A stretch of DNA of 64,000 nucleotides, taken from Pomphorhynchus laevis. Its lineage: Eukaryota; Acanthocephala; Palaeacanthocephala; Echinorhynchida; Pomphorhynchidae. A program made the position numbers and the translations under genes. The stretch is taken from assembly GCA_012934845.2 (NCBI GenBank), contig WNNJ02001130.1, positions 1 to 64,000 on the forward strand. The letters are read 5' to 3'. Of this stretch, positions 22,865 to 35,749 are shown piece after piece. The stretch's first letter is position 1; each line of letters starts with the position of its first letter. The notes under the pieces are model-generated. The model had not been told where the DNA came from. It made no database searches and saw nothing but the letters and a program-made list of their open reading frames with translations.

Positions 22865-23830
22865 TGGAAACGATATACATATATATGCCATAATAACTAT
22901 AACGCCTATCTAACAAAAATTAAACCATCAAATAAATATAAATATATGGATATAATGGAATTAATATAATCCTTGAATATTTTGATAAATCAAAATTATT
23001 TAAAAGTAGGGACATCTTTATTTAAACAAATATAAAGTGTCCCAATGGGTAAAAATAGTTGTCCATAAAAGCTGACTTATGACACGAAAGAGTAATTGCT
23101 TAATCTGATTACATAGTAGATTAATCTGATTGCTTAATCTGATTACATAGTTGCCATATTACTCACATTTTCGTATCTATCATCCATCGGAAATAGATGG
23201 ACATAAATATGCCATAATAAATATAACGACTATCTAGCAAAAATTAAACCATCAAGTAAATATAAATATATGTTTAAAATTGAATTATTATAATCCTTTA
23301 ATATTTAAAAGTAGGGACATCTATATTTAGACAAATAAAAGGTGTTCTAATGGGATGTAATAGTACCCAATTATAGCTGACTTATTCTAAAGCTTTATAG
23401 AATATGAATTTGTTCATAACTGTATAAAAAAATAAATCTAAATTATATAAAAATATGAAATATATGTTTCGATATATTGATGATATATGTGTATTTAACT
23501 CTAATAATTTTTATTAAATAAGCGAACAAATTTATCCAGGTAGTTTTATTCTTTATAAAACCAATATTAATGATAAAGAAGGTATATATCTTGATATTAA
23601 CATTAAATTAATATTAATTAAAACTACTATTAATTGATATTTAAGATAATAAAATGTTAAGAAATAGGTTAAGCATTGCCACTCTATGTAATGATATTGG
23701 TTTTCTTCCAAAAATTTTAAATAATTTAATATATACGTATTTTAAACAAAAAAGCCACAAAAATAAAATCAAAAAATAGAATAAAAATCAACAAAATAAC
23801 TAATTTTTTTAAATAAATAAAGTTATAAGT
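22865..23830 (+). mobile_element. Broken Naiad-type Penelope copies, two pieces in tandem
   Basis: Two diverged pieces of the RT C-terminal half, about 22,865-23,080 and 23,200-23,790, both begin in the same stretch (YNDYLAKIK-like wording) and repeat the VGTS / PIIAD region. The second piece retains MFRYIDDICVF wording near 23,460-23,510. Both are full of stops. Confidence 0.75.
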
Positions 23831-23837
23831 TAAAAGT

Positions 23838-24118
23838 TATCAGTGCCTCTGTCTGTCGTCCCCAGCATAGAAACTGCATTGCCGATTTGCACGGCTAGGC
23901 TTATTCTCTGGAGTAAAAACGTCTTTGAGCGAGGCTCGTCGCAGTGACGGCGAAGACGCTTACTGAGCTCGTCAAAAAAACGGCAATTTCTTTACCGAAG
24001 GCTCTGAGAGTTTTAATACCTATCGGTATAGAATCCATGCCACTTGATGTGACAGCTTCGTAATTTTTCTTCTTTACTTTCTCAGCTTCTGTGGCTACGG
24101 CACCTTATCCTGACAACT
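23838..24118 (-). mobile_element. C-terminal scrap of a restriction-like-endonuclease LINE
   Basis: A GC-richer block, read on the minus strand: ATEAEKVKKKNYEAVTSS, then SIPIGIKTLRAFGKE, then SLAVQIGNA wording in shifted frames. The same C-terminal tail pattern follows the nuclease domain in the elements at 12.3 and 38.4 kb. It sits between Penelope pieces. Confidence 0.6.
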
Positions 24119-24169
24119 CCGTAAATAAATGACTTGGACAATTAAATTTTTAAATTGAATAAAAATAAA

Positions 24170-25345
24170 ATATCAATAAAATATCAATAAAAATTTAAAA
24201 TTCTTAAGCGAAAATTTTTTATTTATGAATAATAAATAATATACTAAGTACTAGATAGGATACACTTTGCATTCAAATTTTGTAAGAGAAATAGGTCATT
24301 AGCATTTATTTCCCCCGAAGTTATTTTAGATCAAAAAATCTGTTCCGAAACCTGATAGCTTAGCCTTTCTCACTGATGACCATAATATAAATAATCTTAT
24401 ATTCGGAAAAAGATATATATTTTATAATAACTATAACGCCTATCTAATATCTTTATATTTACATAAAAATCTTTCAGCTTATTATCTCTCAAAAGTTGTT
24501 TTAATATTTCTAATTGTTCATTTATATACATATCTTTTTTAATATTTTTAACTCTATTTTTTCTATTCCTTTTATCATTTATTGTACGATTATAGTATTT
24601 TGTATTACAATAAATGTCTATTATACAACTTAACCCATTCATAGTCGTTAATTAATTTTTGATTTATTGAACATATGATATCTTTAGAAAAACTTCTTAT
24701 ATTTACATAAAGATCTATTGACTTATTATCACTTAAAAGTTGTTTTAATATTTCTAATTGTTCATTTATATACATATCTTTTTTAATATTTTTAAGTCTA
24801 TTTTTCCTATTCCTTTTATCACCATGACTTCTTGGTTTGCGTTTAACTGGATTATTATAATATAGTTGTTTATTATGTATTATACTACTTCTGCCAATTC
24901 CTTGTACCACGTCATTCAATCCTAATGGGTACATGGAATTAAGCGTTTTAATCCAAAAATCTTCTTTTTCTAATAGTTTTTGATTTAATATTGATATGTT
25001 TTCTTCGATAATATGTTCTAAAATAAATAATTTACAGTTTTTAATATCATGTCCTATTAATCTCATATGTTTATGAAATATAGTTTGACTATTATGCTGT
25101 ATATTATATATGTGTTGCCTAAACCTAGTTTTTTACATTTGATGTGTTTTTCCTTTTTGTATTGCAATCCACACGTACATTGTATAAGATACACTACACC
25201 TGCGGTATTGCAGTTACAATTATTATTAATATTTAATGAAAAACATTTGTTTGTCGTATTACTTACAATACAATTATTATTTATAACATCACAAACTATA
25301 CAATTTTTGCTATTACATTTAAAAGACCTAAAATATAAAACAATA
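24170..25345 (-). mobile_element. Rearranged Naiad-type Penelope copy with inverted and duplicated parts
   Basis: About 24,170-24,385 is the 3' UTR in + orientation, and about 24,388-24,450 is a small + strand RT piece. From 24,450 the orientation flips: 24,450-24,570 and again 24,605-25,066 encode (minus) the linker KDMYINEQLEILKQLL. The second stretch runs on to MRLIGHDIKNCKLFILEHI, and 25,067-25,340 (minus) gives the GIY-YIG start AGVVYLIQCTCGLQY. The same linker is thus present twice in tandem, head-to-head with a 3' end. Confidence 0.75.
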
Positions 25346-25485
25346 CAATCAAAACTAAAACAATATAATCAAAAAAATAACTTCAAAATTAGCAATTTCT
25401 AATTAATCTGTAAATATATATTTGATATATTTATCTATATAAATTTAACACTCGTTTGAATACATGATATTTCATATATTATAAC

Positions 25486-25674
25486 TGCCATAACACAATT
25501 AAACAAAGAAAGTTTTTACTGCATCCACAACCACACTTAATGTCACAAAATGGGTTACTTATAGTCAATTGTTAGGACGCCACTCAACGTGTGTTTAGTG
25601 ATGGCGGTTGGTCACTGTTTGCGGTTAGGTTGCATGAGCTATTGCCCATTGATTGTGTCGCAGCTGCTGCCACA
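25486..25674 (-). repeat. 3' LTR of element A
   Basis: On the minus strand it starts TGTGGCAGCAGC and ends GTTATGGCA. It is paired with 34,413-34,573. Confidence 0.8.
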
Positions 25675-28600
25675 TCTCTCCTTTCCCACTCTTCTGCGAG
25701 TTCATCGTACCTGACTGGTTTTTTCCGACACCTCGTCCCCCTCCGAATCGTCTCCGAAGGTATATGATCATTTAGTTCCTCACTCCCTGTTATTTCTGTT
25801 ACTCCTCTATTCGTGTTCATCTCTTTATTTGTTCTTAGATCATCTGCATGTCTTCGTCTTTCTTCATTTTGGGTGTTTACTACATATGAACCCCACCCAG
25901 TATGGTCTATTATAGATCCAGGCTGACATTGTCTATTCAGTTGGTTTCGTACCCACACTGCCTGATGTACGTCGAATTGTCGTGGCCTCGCGTTAACGTC
26001 ATGACGTTCTTTCTGTTTCTCTCTGTGACTTTGCACCGTAGTTTGTGTAGTTGGCCGTAGTCTGTCCCATATAGTTTTTAGCCTTCTACCATACAGTAAC
26101 TCCGCAGGTGTTTTCCCCGTGTTACCCTGTGGCGAGTTTCGATAAGTCATTAGAAACTGTTGAATGGATAGGGGTCTGTCGCGGTGTCCTCGAGAAAATT
26201 CAACTCGGCGTTTAAATGTTCCGATAAAACGTTCAATTAACCCATTGGTTTGTGGGTGATATGGCGAGGCTTTAATGTGTCGAATTCCATTCGCCTTGCA
26301 AAATTCTGCGAATTCTCCTGACTGAAATGGGTGTCCATTGTCTGATACAATTTCACGTGGTATACCCATCCTTGCTAACAATTCACGTATAGCGGATATT
26401 GTTTCAACAGCATTAGTGCTACGTACTGGTATAATTTCTGGCCAATGACTTTCAGCGTCGATTAGAGCCAAATACATTTGTCCATCAATGGGGCCTGCAA
26501 AATCAACGTGTATCCGAGTCCACACTTCTGCAGGAACATCCATTGGTGTAGGGGTTGGTGGGCAGATTTCGGTTGTTATTTCTGACAAAATGAACAGCGA
26601 TCTACCCATTGCTCGATATCTGTATTTTTAGTAGGCAACCAGCAATATAGTCGCGCTAGATGTCGCATTGCGGATATTTCTGGATGTTCAAGGTGGAGTG
26701 TTTCCAAAGCTTTGTAACGAATGCTTCTCGGGATGACAATGCGCTGTAACCATAACAAAATACCGTTTTCGTTTGAAAGTTTGTGTTTCCTAGAATGGTA
26801 TATCGTTATTATTTGGTTGCATTGTTTGGGCCAGCCACTTTCGATTTATCTTTTTATTTGTTGTGTTTCTGTATCCCGCATGCTTTCATTCCGGATTTCG
26901 TCCATTGACAGATGCATTTTTTCTGCGTTGTGATCTTGTAGCAAATGGACTTGTTCACTCTCTTCAGTATCTAATGGGTTATGAATCGGAAGTTGAGAAA
27001 GTACATCATCCATAGTATTTTTCCTTCCCTTGATATATTTCAATTCATAGTTGTACTGTGCTAAGGTTAGGGCCCATCTGATCAATCGCTGGTTAGTCAT
27101 TTTGCTTAAATTTCGATCTTTTCTGAAAATGTATTTAAGCGGTCTGTGATCGCTCCATAGCATGAATCTTCTACCGGCGATATACTGATGAAATTTTCGT
27201 ACCGCGAATACTATTGCCAATCCTTCTTTCTCCACTTGGGCATAGTCCTTTTCATTGAGCTTCAGTGTCCTGGAAGCGTATGCTACCGGTAATTTAACAT
27301 GATTCGAGTCTTCTTGAAATAATATTGCTCCCAAACCATTGTCACTCGCGTCACATGTGAGATAAACAGCCTTGTGAATGTCGAAGTTCTTTAGTATACG
27401 ATCATCCATGAGTGATTCCTTGACTTTTTCAAATGCTTGCGTATGCTCCGGTTTCCATGACCAAACCTCTCGACGGCCACTAAGCTCGTACAGACTTTTG
27501 CAATTGGGTTGCAGACTTGGAATAAACCGGTTCAAATAGTTTACCGCCCCAAGGAAGGATCGTAATTCGCCTTTGTTTGTTTGTGTGGGCATTTTCTGTA
27601 TAGCCTCCAGTTTATTAGGACACGCTTGTATGCAATGTTTCGTTAACACATGACCTAAGAATTTTACTCTTTCTTGGAGAAAACTGCATTTCTCAGGTTT
27701 CACTTTCACTCCAGCTTGCTTTAATCTCTCCAATACCTTCTGTAGATTATCTAAATGTTCGTTCGATGTTTTACCCGTAATTATAATGTCATCAAGGTAG
27801 GCCGCTATCTTGGGGATACCCTGTAGAATCTGATCGACATACCGTTGAAACACGATCGACGCCGTGCTAAAGGCATACGGGTATATCGGTAAAACCCTTT
27901 ATGTGTCGAAATAGTCAAGTATTTCCTTGATGACTGCTTCACTGCCAGTTGTAGATATGCGTCTTTTAAATCCATGACAGAAAAGTGGAGGCCGCCTGCT
28001 ATTTTTTCCGTGATGTCTTCCAGTGCAAGTAGCACATATGTATCCAGTCGTAAGTACGGATTAATTGTAACTCTGAAATCGCCGCATATTCTCACCGATC
28101 CGTCCGATTTATGTGTGACTACTATTGGCGCCGCCCAGTCAACTATTTCTTGAGAGGTATCTACTGGTTCGATGACTCCTTGTTTTAGCTGTCTCTGTAG
28201 CTCAGCTTCCACTGATTCTCGTAAAGAGAATGGTACTCTCCGACTACCCCAACAGTGAGGTATGGCGTTAGTGTCGATGGTCAATTCTACTTCGTAATCT
28301 TTTACGTGCGTTGTCCCTAGACCAAATACTTCTGCATAATTCTGCAAGAGATTATACAATTCCTCATTGTTTTCGTATGTTGCTTTTATTGAACACAATG
28401 GTGATGAGTTGATTTCCTGCTCTCTTATTGTTATAACTGATTCGGGCCATTTCAATTTGAATGCCGATATTTAGGGTCGCCCAGAAAGGTGTTTACAAGA
28501 TGTTTCAAGTACCGTTACCCATAACAATTGCGCTTATTTATTTAATATTGCGGTTACCAAGCATTTTCTGATAGACTGAAGTACCTGCCCACCGTAAGTT

Positions 28601-29712
28601 TTCAACACTTTGGCTGGATGTAATGTCGGTTCTCCGATGTGTTGCCAAACAGCTCTTGAAATTATTGAGACACTAGCCGCAGTATCAAATTCCATATTTA
28701 TACATTGCCCGTTGATTTGTACTTTTATAATCGGGATGATATCATCGTGCCTTATCGTGTTGATAGATCTCAAAATCTCACTATCATTATCACTGACCAT
28801 CTCCACTGCCCGTAGTTGTTATGGGTTGGTGTATTCGTACTGCGACAACACGCTTCGAAGTGACCAATTTTTCCGCAGCGTCTGCAGGTTTTTCCAGTTG
28901 CTGGACACCTTTGAAATCTTGTGTGCTGTCTTCCACATCTTGTGCACAATGATCGAGGCTTGTTTGTTGCTCGCCATGTTTGAGCAATGGACTTATTAGT
29001 GGCTCTAATGAGTTCGATTTGACCTGTTTCACGTTTCATCGTCATGCTTTGTCCGAATTCTGTCGATCGACATTGAACTAGCTGCTGTGTGCCCTGTATC
29101 AATTCATGTGTCTTGCAAACACGCATTAGATCATCGAGGGTTGGATTTTCTTTTTGTAGCATAGTATTTCTCATGTGGTCATGTGGGGTCTTCATAACAA
29201 TATGATCGCGTATTCTTTCTTCGATTGCTTGACATTAATTTGTGATTGTTTGATTGAAAAATCTGCACAGCCTTGCTTTGTCCTTTAAATTCACTAACCA
29301 GGTGGTATATGTATCATTTGGACCGATTTCACATTGGTGAAAAGAATATCTAGCTGCGATTATGTGTGTTGGTTTAAGGAAGTGCTGGTTCAGAAGTTGG
29401 ACCAATTGTATGTATCCTGTGTCATCCAAACTTTGACCAGCATTTAATCGATTTATGAGTTGGTATGCTTCTGATCCAATCCATGACAACAAAAGTTGTT
29501 TTTATGGTCGTCATCTGAAACCGATTGAGCTCGGAAATGGTGCTCAAGCTGCTCATAATAATTTGCCCACTCCTCCTTGTCCTCGATAAACGGTCGATAT
29601 CCTGAAACTTGTTTACGGTGGTGTTGTTCATCGTTGTTTTGTCCATTGCGATTCGCCAACAGCTCTAACAACTGCTGCTGCATTAAGATCGTTCGTAAAA
29701 CTCTCTCGTAAC

Positions 29713-29965
29713 TGTAACGTTTTCATTGATCATTTAAAATGAAATACAAATGGAAGCTTTTTAGTCAACAGCACAAAACACGAAAAACTGTTTTGAAAGC
29801 AACAAGTAGTGTTTTATAAGCAATTCTGTAATGATTAAGTAATACTACAATCACCGCCGATCAGCATACGACAGTGGTCGTGTAACAAAGAAGCGGAACA
29901 TCAATAAGTTGCATCTGCATGGCGAAACGTTGCTTTGTGCCATTTGTATTCGTTCATACATTACA
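29713..29965 (-). repeat. 3' LTR of element B
   Basis: A 253-bp copy nearly identical to 34,151-34,403; ends are TGTAAC and ATTACA. Confidence 0.9.
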
Positions 29966-32900
29966 TCTTCTCTTCACCACGGCCAACTTGCTCCAAATCT
30001 TTCTGGTCGTGTGCGTTTTCTTTCGCTTTGTCTCAATACGGTCATAGCTTGATTCGAATCATTATGTGGTCCATTCTCTTGCTGCAGATTCGCATCGGTA
30101 TTGCTGCCTAGTGTTTCTGTAACTATTTTCTCAGTGCTGGCCAAATTCTCCGCGTGTTGTTTTAGATCGTTCCTCGTTGCATCGTCAGAGTTTCTTTCTT
30201 TATCGTTCTTTTCATATGTGGTATCTGATGTCTCTATAGCTGGCCAATCAAACCCACTAACCACTTGTCTCTCGGTTTCCTTATATCTTCGTCGCAATTG
30301 ATCGATGTGCCCGCGAATATATCTACCATGGCATTCTACACTGTACGTGGTCTCCGAAGTTCGTTCGACTATTATCCCTGATTTCCATTTTATTTTATTA
30401 TTCGGTCTGTACCAAACTTCATCTCCCACCTGGAAAGCACGTGCTTTACAACGTCGGTCGTAATATTTCTTTTGTCGATTCTGACTTTCCATTGCAGTTA
30501 CTCTCGCTGGTTGAATATGATCCCACAGCGTAGACAAATTCCTTCCTATCATTAATCTTGCAGGCGTTTCCTTTGTTGAACAATGAATGGAATTTCTATA
30601 GCTCATGAGAAATTGCTGCAATCTTATATTAACAGCGCATCTTTCGCATCGTAGTAAAACACGCTGTTTGACTGTCTGCACCAACCTTTCTATCAATCCA
30701 TTTGATTTTGGGTGATATGGCGTGGTCAGCCGGTGGCGAATGTTGTTATTTTTCAAGAATGTTGTAAACAACGCTGATGTAAACGGAGGACCGTTGTCGG
30801 AGACGAGTTCAGCGGGAACTCCCAATCGTGCAAATACTTCTCTCATTTTTGAAATTACCGTGTGCACATGAAGTGACGCTATAGGTAATACTTCGGGCCA
30901 TTTACTTGCCGCACACTGCATCAACAGATAATATTGTTCCTTGACCGGACCAGCAAAATCGACATGCACTCTTTCCCACGGACTACTAGTAATTGGCCAA
31001 TTCTGTAGTGGGTAGTCCGGTGGGGTATTTCTAGATTTCTGGCATTCAGGGCAATGGAGCACCTATTTTTCGACCTCTTCTGACAATTTAGGCCACCATA
31101 CATATGTTCTCGCTAAACTTTTCATTGCCACAATTCCAGGGTGTCCTAGATGAATATGATCTAATGTCTTCTTCCGAAGTTATGAAGGAATTACAATCCT
31201 TCCCAAACACATTACCGCCCCTGATTCTATGGATAGATCTTGCGCATGACTCTGATACGCCTTCAAATGTGTAGGCATTGTTGTTGGCCATATCCTCGTA
31301 ATATAGCTTTTAACTAATCTTAACTCTGCATCCCAGATTTGTTGCTGACAAAATACTATCCAACGATAATCCGCTTTGCTCAGCTGCTTCATCTTGGATT
31401 AGATGTACTATTGCCGGATCATCATCGCCTTTAGTTTGTGTACTTTCTTGTTGTGGTAAACGTGATAACATATCCGCTAACGTGTTCTCACTTCCTTTTA
31501 TAAATTGCAGTGTATAGTTGTACTGGTTTAGAATTGTCGCCCAGCGTACCAAACGATGATTAACTGTCTTTTGTAGGTTTCGCTTTTCACCAAATATGTG
31601 TTGCAACGGCTTGTGATCAGTTTCAATGATAAATTTGCGGCCCGCTATGTATTGATGAAATTTGCGTATTCGGAATATCAATGCGAGCGCTTCCTTGTCG
31701 ATTAGTGAATATTGCTTTTCCGCTGTTTGGAGTATACGCGATGCATATGCTACTGGTTTATACCCCATTTTCTCTTCCTGCAATAATACCGACCCAACAC
31801 CATATTCAGAGGCATCACATGCTAATTTTAAATTCGACTTCCCATTATAGGGTACTAGTATTTTTGCGTCCGATAATGTTTTCTTTATTAAATCCCAGCT
31901 TTCTTCATGACTAGTATCCCATCGCCATCGTGTGTTCTTGCCCGTAAGATTATATAAGTCTATGCAACTCCATTTCAGTCGTGGTAAAAATCTGTCCAGA
32001 AAGGAAACTGCGCCTAAGAAGGATCTTAATTGTGTTTTATTCTGCGGGCGTTTCATATTTTGAATTGCCGTTATCTTTGACGGTGATGGTAATATCTGAT
32101 TTTGCCCTAACTGGTGGCCAAGGAAGTCAATCTTCTCCTTACAAAAAACGCACTTGTCAGACTTAATGTGAATATTCGCTTTAGACAGTCTCTTCATCAC
32201 TCTATGTAATTGCATCATATGTTCCTCCTTTGTATGCGTTCCGATCAAAATATCGTCTAAGTACGTGGCCACTCCATTAATTCCCATCATCAAATTGGAC
32301 ATATATCTTTGAAAAATAGCTGGACTAATCGACAATCCGAATGGCAACCGCCGATACCGATAGAAACCTAATGGTGTTGATACCGTGAGTAAATGCCTAC
32401 ATTCTTCCGACACTTCCATTTGCAAATATGCATCTCTGAGGTCGATTTTCGAGTACCAGTGAGATCCTGCAATGGTCAGCATTATTGAGTCAAAGGTTGG
32501 CATTTCATACGACTCAATCGACAGGAATGGGTTAATAGTCACTCGAAAATCCGCACAAATCCGTATGTTGCCATCTTTCTTACGAACTATAACAAGCGGT
32601 GTAGACCATTCAATGTTGTCACGATCGGCATGCACTGGCTCCAAAATTTCCTCTTTGCACAACCGTTCAATTTCGGCGATCGTCTTATCTTTAAGCGATA
32701 TGGGAATTCTTCTGTTGGGCACTATGCGTGGCGATGCCTGTCTGCTGATTACAATCTTTGCCTTGAAACCTTTGATAACTCCAACGCGGGTTTCAAACAG
32801 ATGCGCGAATGGTTGTAAAATTTCTCGGATTGCTTGCTGGCTTAGATCTTCTTGAATCTGTTTAATATGAACTACACTTGGCCATTCCAAATTAAATGCT

Positions 32901-34150
32901 TTGATCCAGGGTCGACCGAACAACGCATGATTGTCGGTGTTAATGACTTCTACCTCCAAATTTGCTATCTTATTATTTAACTCTACCGATACCTGGCATC
33001 TTCCTAATGTGCGTATTTTGTCGCCAGTGTAGCTTCTTAGCCACCTTGCTGAAATCAGACTAGGACATTTCAACTGGTTCCAAACTGAACTTGGTACCGT
33101 TGATACTGCTGCTTCCGTGTCATATTCCATGGCTACTTCTAGGCCATTCAACTTTACTATAATTTGAGGGTAGTCTTCTCCTCTATTTATTTCATTAATT
33201 TCCTGATGATGTATCCTCAATTGAGCAATTCCCAGTTTGTCGTCCTCTTCAAAATTGTCTTCTATAAGGTCGTGTACGACTCGAGTACTATTACGAGATC
33301 GGCAACATCGTGCGTAATGCCCTTTTCGGTTACATTTGTAACATTTACCATCTCTTGCCACACATTTCGCATTCGGTAGATGCACCAACCCACAACGATT
33401 GCATTTGGTTCTTTGTGGAATCTTTGTCATTTGATGCACGCCATTCTCGAATGATTTGTGTTGCGCACTATCGTTTTGTTGCAACAACATTGTAGTGGCT
33501 CGAGTCATCTCAAATGTAGTGGCTATATTAATGACCTCGTCCAACGTCGGATTTAGGAGACGAAGTGCTGTCCTTCTGACTATTTCGTGAGGTGTGCGTG
33601 CGATAATCAAGTCTCTTAACCGCTCGTCTACCGCTTGGGCCTCGTTTTCTATAGTAGGAGAGAAGAAGCGGCATTTGTTAGCTAGACCTATGGCTTCTGC
33701 GATCCACTGTGCATAATTCTGCCCCGGCTTCATATCGATCGTTGCAAATTCGTATCGCGCTGCTACAATATGAACTGTCTTCCGGTAATGACGGTCTAGC
33801 GTTTCAACAATGCGAGTGTAAGTTGTGTTTTTTTCAGAATCGTAGGTATTTATTTCTTGAGCAGCCCATATGCTTGTGGTCCAATAGATGCTAGTAGAAT
33901 CTCTTTCCGATCTTTATCGTCCATATATTTCATAGCGTTCACGTGATGCATAAATTGGCCATAATATCCGGACCATGGTTTTTCATCTTCAAGAAATTTT
34001 CGAAATAATACCGGTTGGCTTTTTTTAGTTTCCTTGTCTATCTTCTAACAACGTCTTCATAGTCTGCATGAGTGTTTTGTTTTCTTCCGCTTGCTTCCAC
34101 AACAATGATAAGAGCTCACCCTTACTGGGTATCTCACCCTTGTCGCCATT

Positions 34151-34403
34151 TGTAACGTTTTCATTGATCATTTAAAATGAAATACAAATGGAAGCTTTTT
34201 AGTCAACAGCACAAAACACGAAAAACTGTTTTGAAAGCAACAAGTAGTGTTTTATAAGCAATTCTGTAATGATTAAGTAATACTACAATCACCGCCGATC
34301 AGCATACGACAGTGGTCGTGTAACAAAGAAGCGGAACGTCAATAAGTTGCATCTGCATGGCGAAACGTTGCTTTGTGCCATTTGTATTTGTTCATACATT
34401 ACA
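34151..34403 (-). repeat. 5' LTR of element B
   Basis: A 253-bp copy. About two differences from its partner are visible by eye, under one percent. Confidence 0.9.
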
Positions 34404-34412
34404 GTCGCCAGT

Positions 34413-34573
34413 TGCCATAACACAATTAAACAAAGAAAGTTTTTACTGCATCCACAACCACACTTAATGTCACAAAATGCGTTACTTATAGTCACTTGTT
34501 AGGACGCCACTCAACGTGTGTTTAGTGATGGCGGTTGATCACTGTTTGCGGTTAGGCCGCCGCTGCTGCCACA
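34413..34573 (-). repeat. 5' LTR of element A
   Basis: Matches 25,486-25,674 over its length except for about 28 bases. It is followed by the ATAAC target duplication. Confidence 0.8.
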
Positions 34574-34619
34574 ATAACGTCATTAATATATATTTCACTA
34601 AAATAATATTTTACTAAGG

Positions 34620-34935
34620 ATAACTTAACAGATAAGTTCTGTGGTCACTAACAGGCACGTAACTCCTTAAAACACGTTCTGAGGATGACTAGGGATTACC
34701 TTCCTCGTAGGGTTTTCGAAATCAGACACTCTGGAAAGAAACCTCTAGGTAGACCTTAATACAGATGGAGATATCAAATCTCGAAACTGGTCGAGGACCG
34801 CCTTGAACTATCTGAAAAACCACTCTTGTCTGTCGCCCAAATTTGTGGAGATGTCGCCCAATATTGTGTTGTTAGATTGTGGAGCATCTTACGTTGCTCC
34901 ACAATCTAACAACCGGACCAGTGGTTGACAAGAAA
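34620..34935 (+). mobile_element. LINE C-terminal tail fragment
   Basis: A + strand frame reads RDYLPRRVFEIRHSGKKPLG, then RPRYRWRYQISKLVEDRL. This is the end-of-ORF2 pattern (GRPRxRW followed by a Cys/Trp tail) of many LINEs. Both ends are cut. An inverted AGATTGTGGAGCA pair lies at its end. Confidence 0.5.
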
Positions 34936-35690
34936 TGCCTTGTGTATTATTATTTTTTACTTTTCTCTTGTCAATAAATTGTTGTTGTAACTTAACCGAT
35001 AACATTGTTTGAAAACGTATATATAATATGTGATATTTTGTATATTATAACATTATTAATAGATACTTTAATAAAATAGCATTATGCCAAAAGTTTCTTA
35101 ACAGCTAGGAAGTATTAACATATTTCTTGTATATATTCGATATTTTGATATATTGATATCATCATCTTTATGAATTTTGGAAAAATTCAATGTTTGAATA
35201 ATCATTTAAACCACCGCCTAAATTGTGATTTGTTTTAAAAACACCAAAATTATCTTTCAAACAAAAATCGCAATTTTCAAGTTATAAATTTGAAAGATCT
35301 ATTTTGTTGTATGATGCATTGCCTATCGGGGAGGTAATGCATCGTTCATTAAATATAAACGGATTTCATGGTGTAATAAAATGTCCATTTAATACTACTA
35401 TTGCAAAGATTTTAGAATGAGATGGTGCTGATGATTCCAGTCGAGTTCACCAACTCTAGGATCAATGCTTTTAAAGTAGTATATAATCTTATCATTTTTT
35501 AATAAACTAGTAAGTTATTTGTTCAATTAGAAATTTGAAAGGATCACTAAATCTTCGTGTAGTAATATAAGATGAAGGAATAGCAACACAATTAAGTATA
35601 TAATTATTAATTAAATTAATAATTAAAAGAAAATTAATAATTAAAAGACGTTAAAAAAAGTTTGAGATAAATAAAATACATTTGAGAGAT
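34936..35690. other. AT-rich spacer upstream of a LINE
   Basis: No LRR exon found. A roughly 40-codon open stretch near 35,296-35,420 has no recognisable family. Confidence 0.35.
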
Positions 35691-35749
35691 TAATATACAC
35701 AGAACCAACGGCTTACAATTAATTAATACAAAACCGAGCTTGGGATAAC

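Larger units (their letters stand above)
29713..34403 (-). mobile_element. Ty3/gypsy LTR retrotransposon B (nested in A)
   Basis: The LTRs are both 253 bp (29,713-29,965 and 34,151-34,403), bounded by TGTAA / TTACA, and differ at only about two positions, so the insertion is recent. A TGGCGAC primer-binding-like motif abuts the 5' LTR. Minus-strand parts: gag and zinc knuckle, protease, reverse transcriptase and RNase H (about 31,310-33,900), then integrase (about 29,974-31,290). It looks close to whole, with a few breaks. No clear target duplication was seen. Confidence 0.85.
25486..34573 (-). mobile_element. Ty3/gypsy LTR retrotransposon A (outer, interrupted by element B)
   Basis: Long terminal repeats lie at 25,486-25,674 and 34,413-34,573, flanked by a 5-bp target duplication ATAAC (25,481-25,485 and 34,574-34,578). 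Minus-strand parts, from the 5' side: gag with a zinc knuckle (about 28,770-29,690), protease region (about 28,530-28,810), reverse transcriptase and RNase H (about 26,850-28,455) and integrase (about 25,584-26,760). The wording fits a mag-like Ty3/gypsy lineage, which is an inference. The element is a fossil: roughly half a dozen breaks plus the insertion of element B near its 5' end. The LTRs differ at about three positions and one length difference, so it is older than B. Confidence 0.85.

Noticed and set aside
29706-34410. Target duplication for the inner LTR element
   Set aside because: Flanks GTAAC and GTCGC agree at only three of five positions, so no duplication is claimed.
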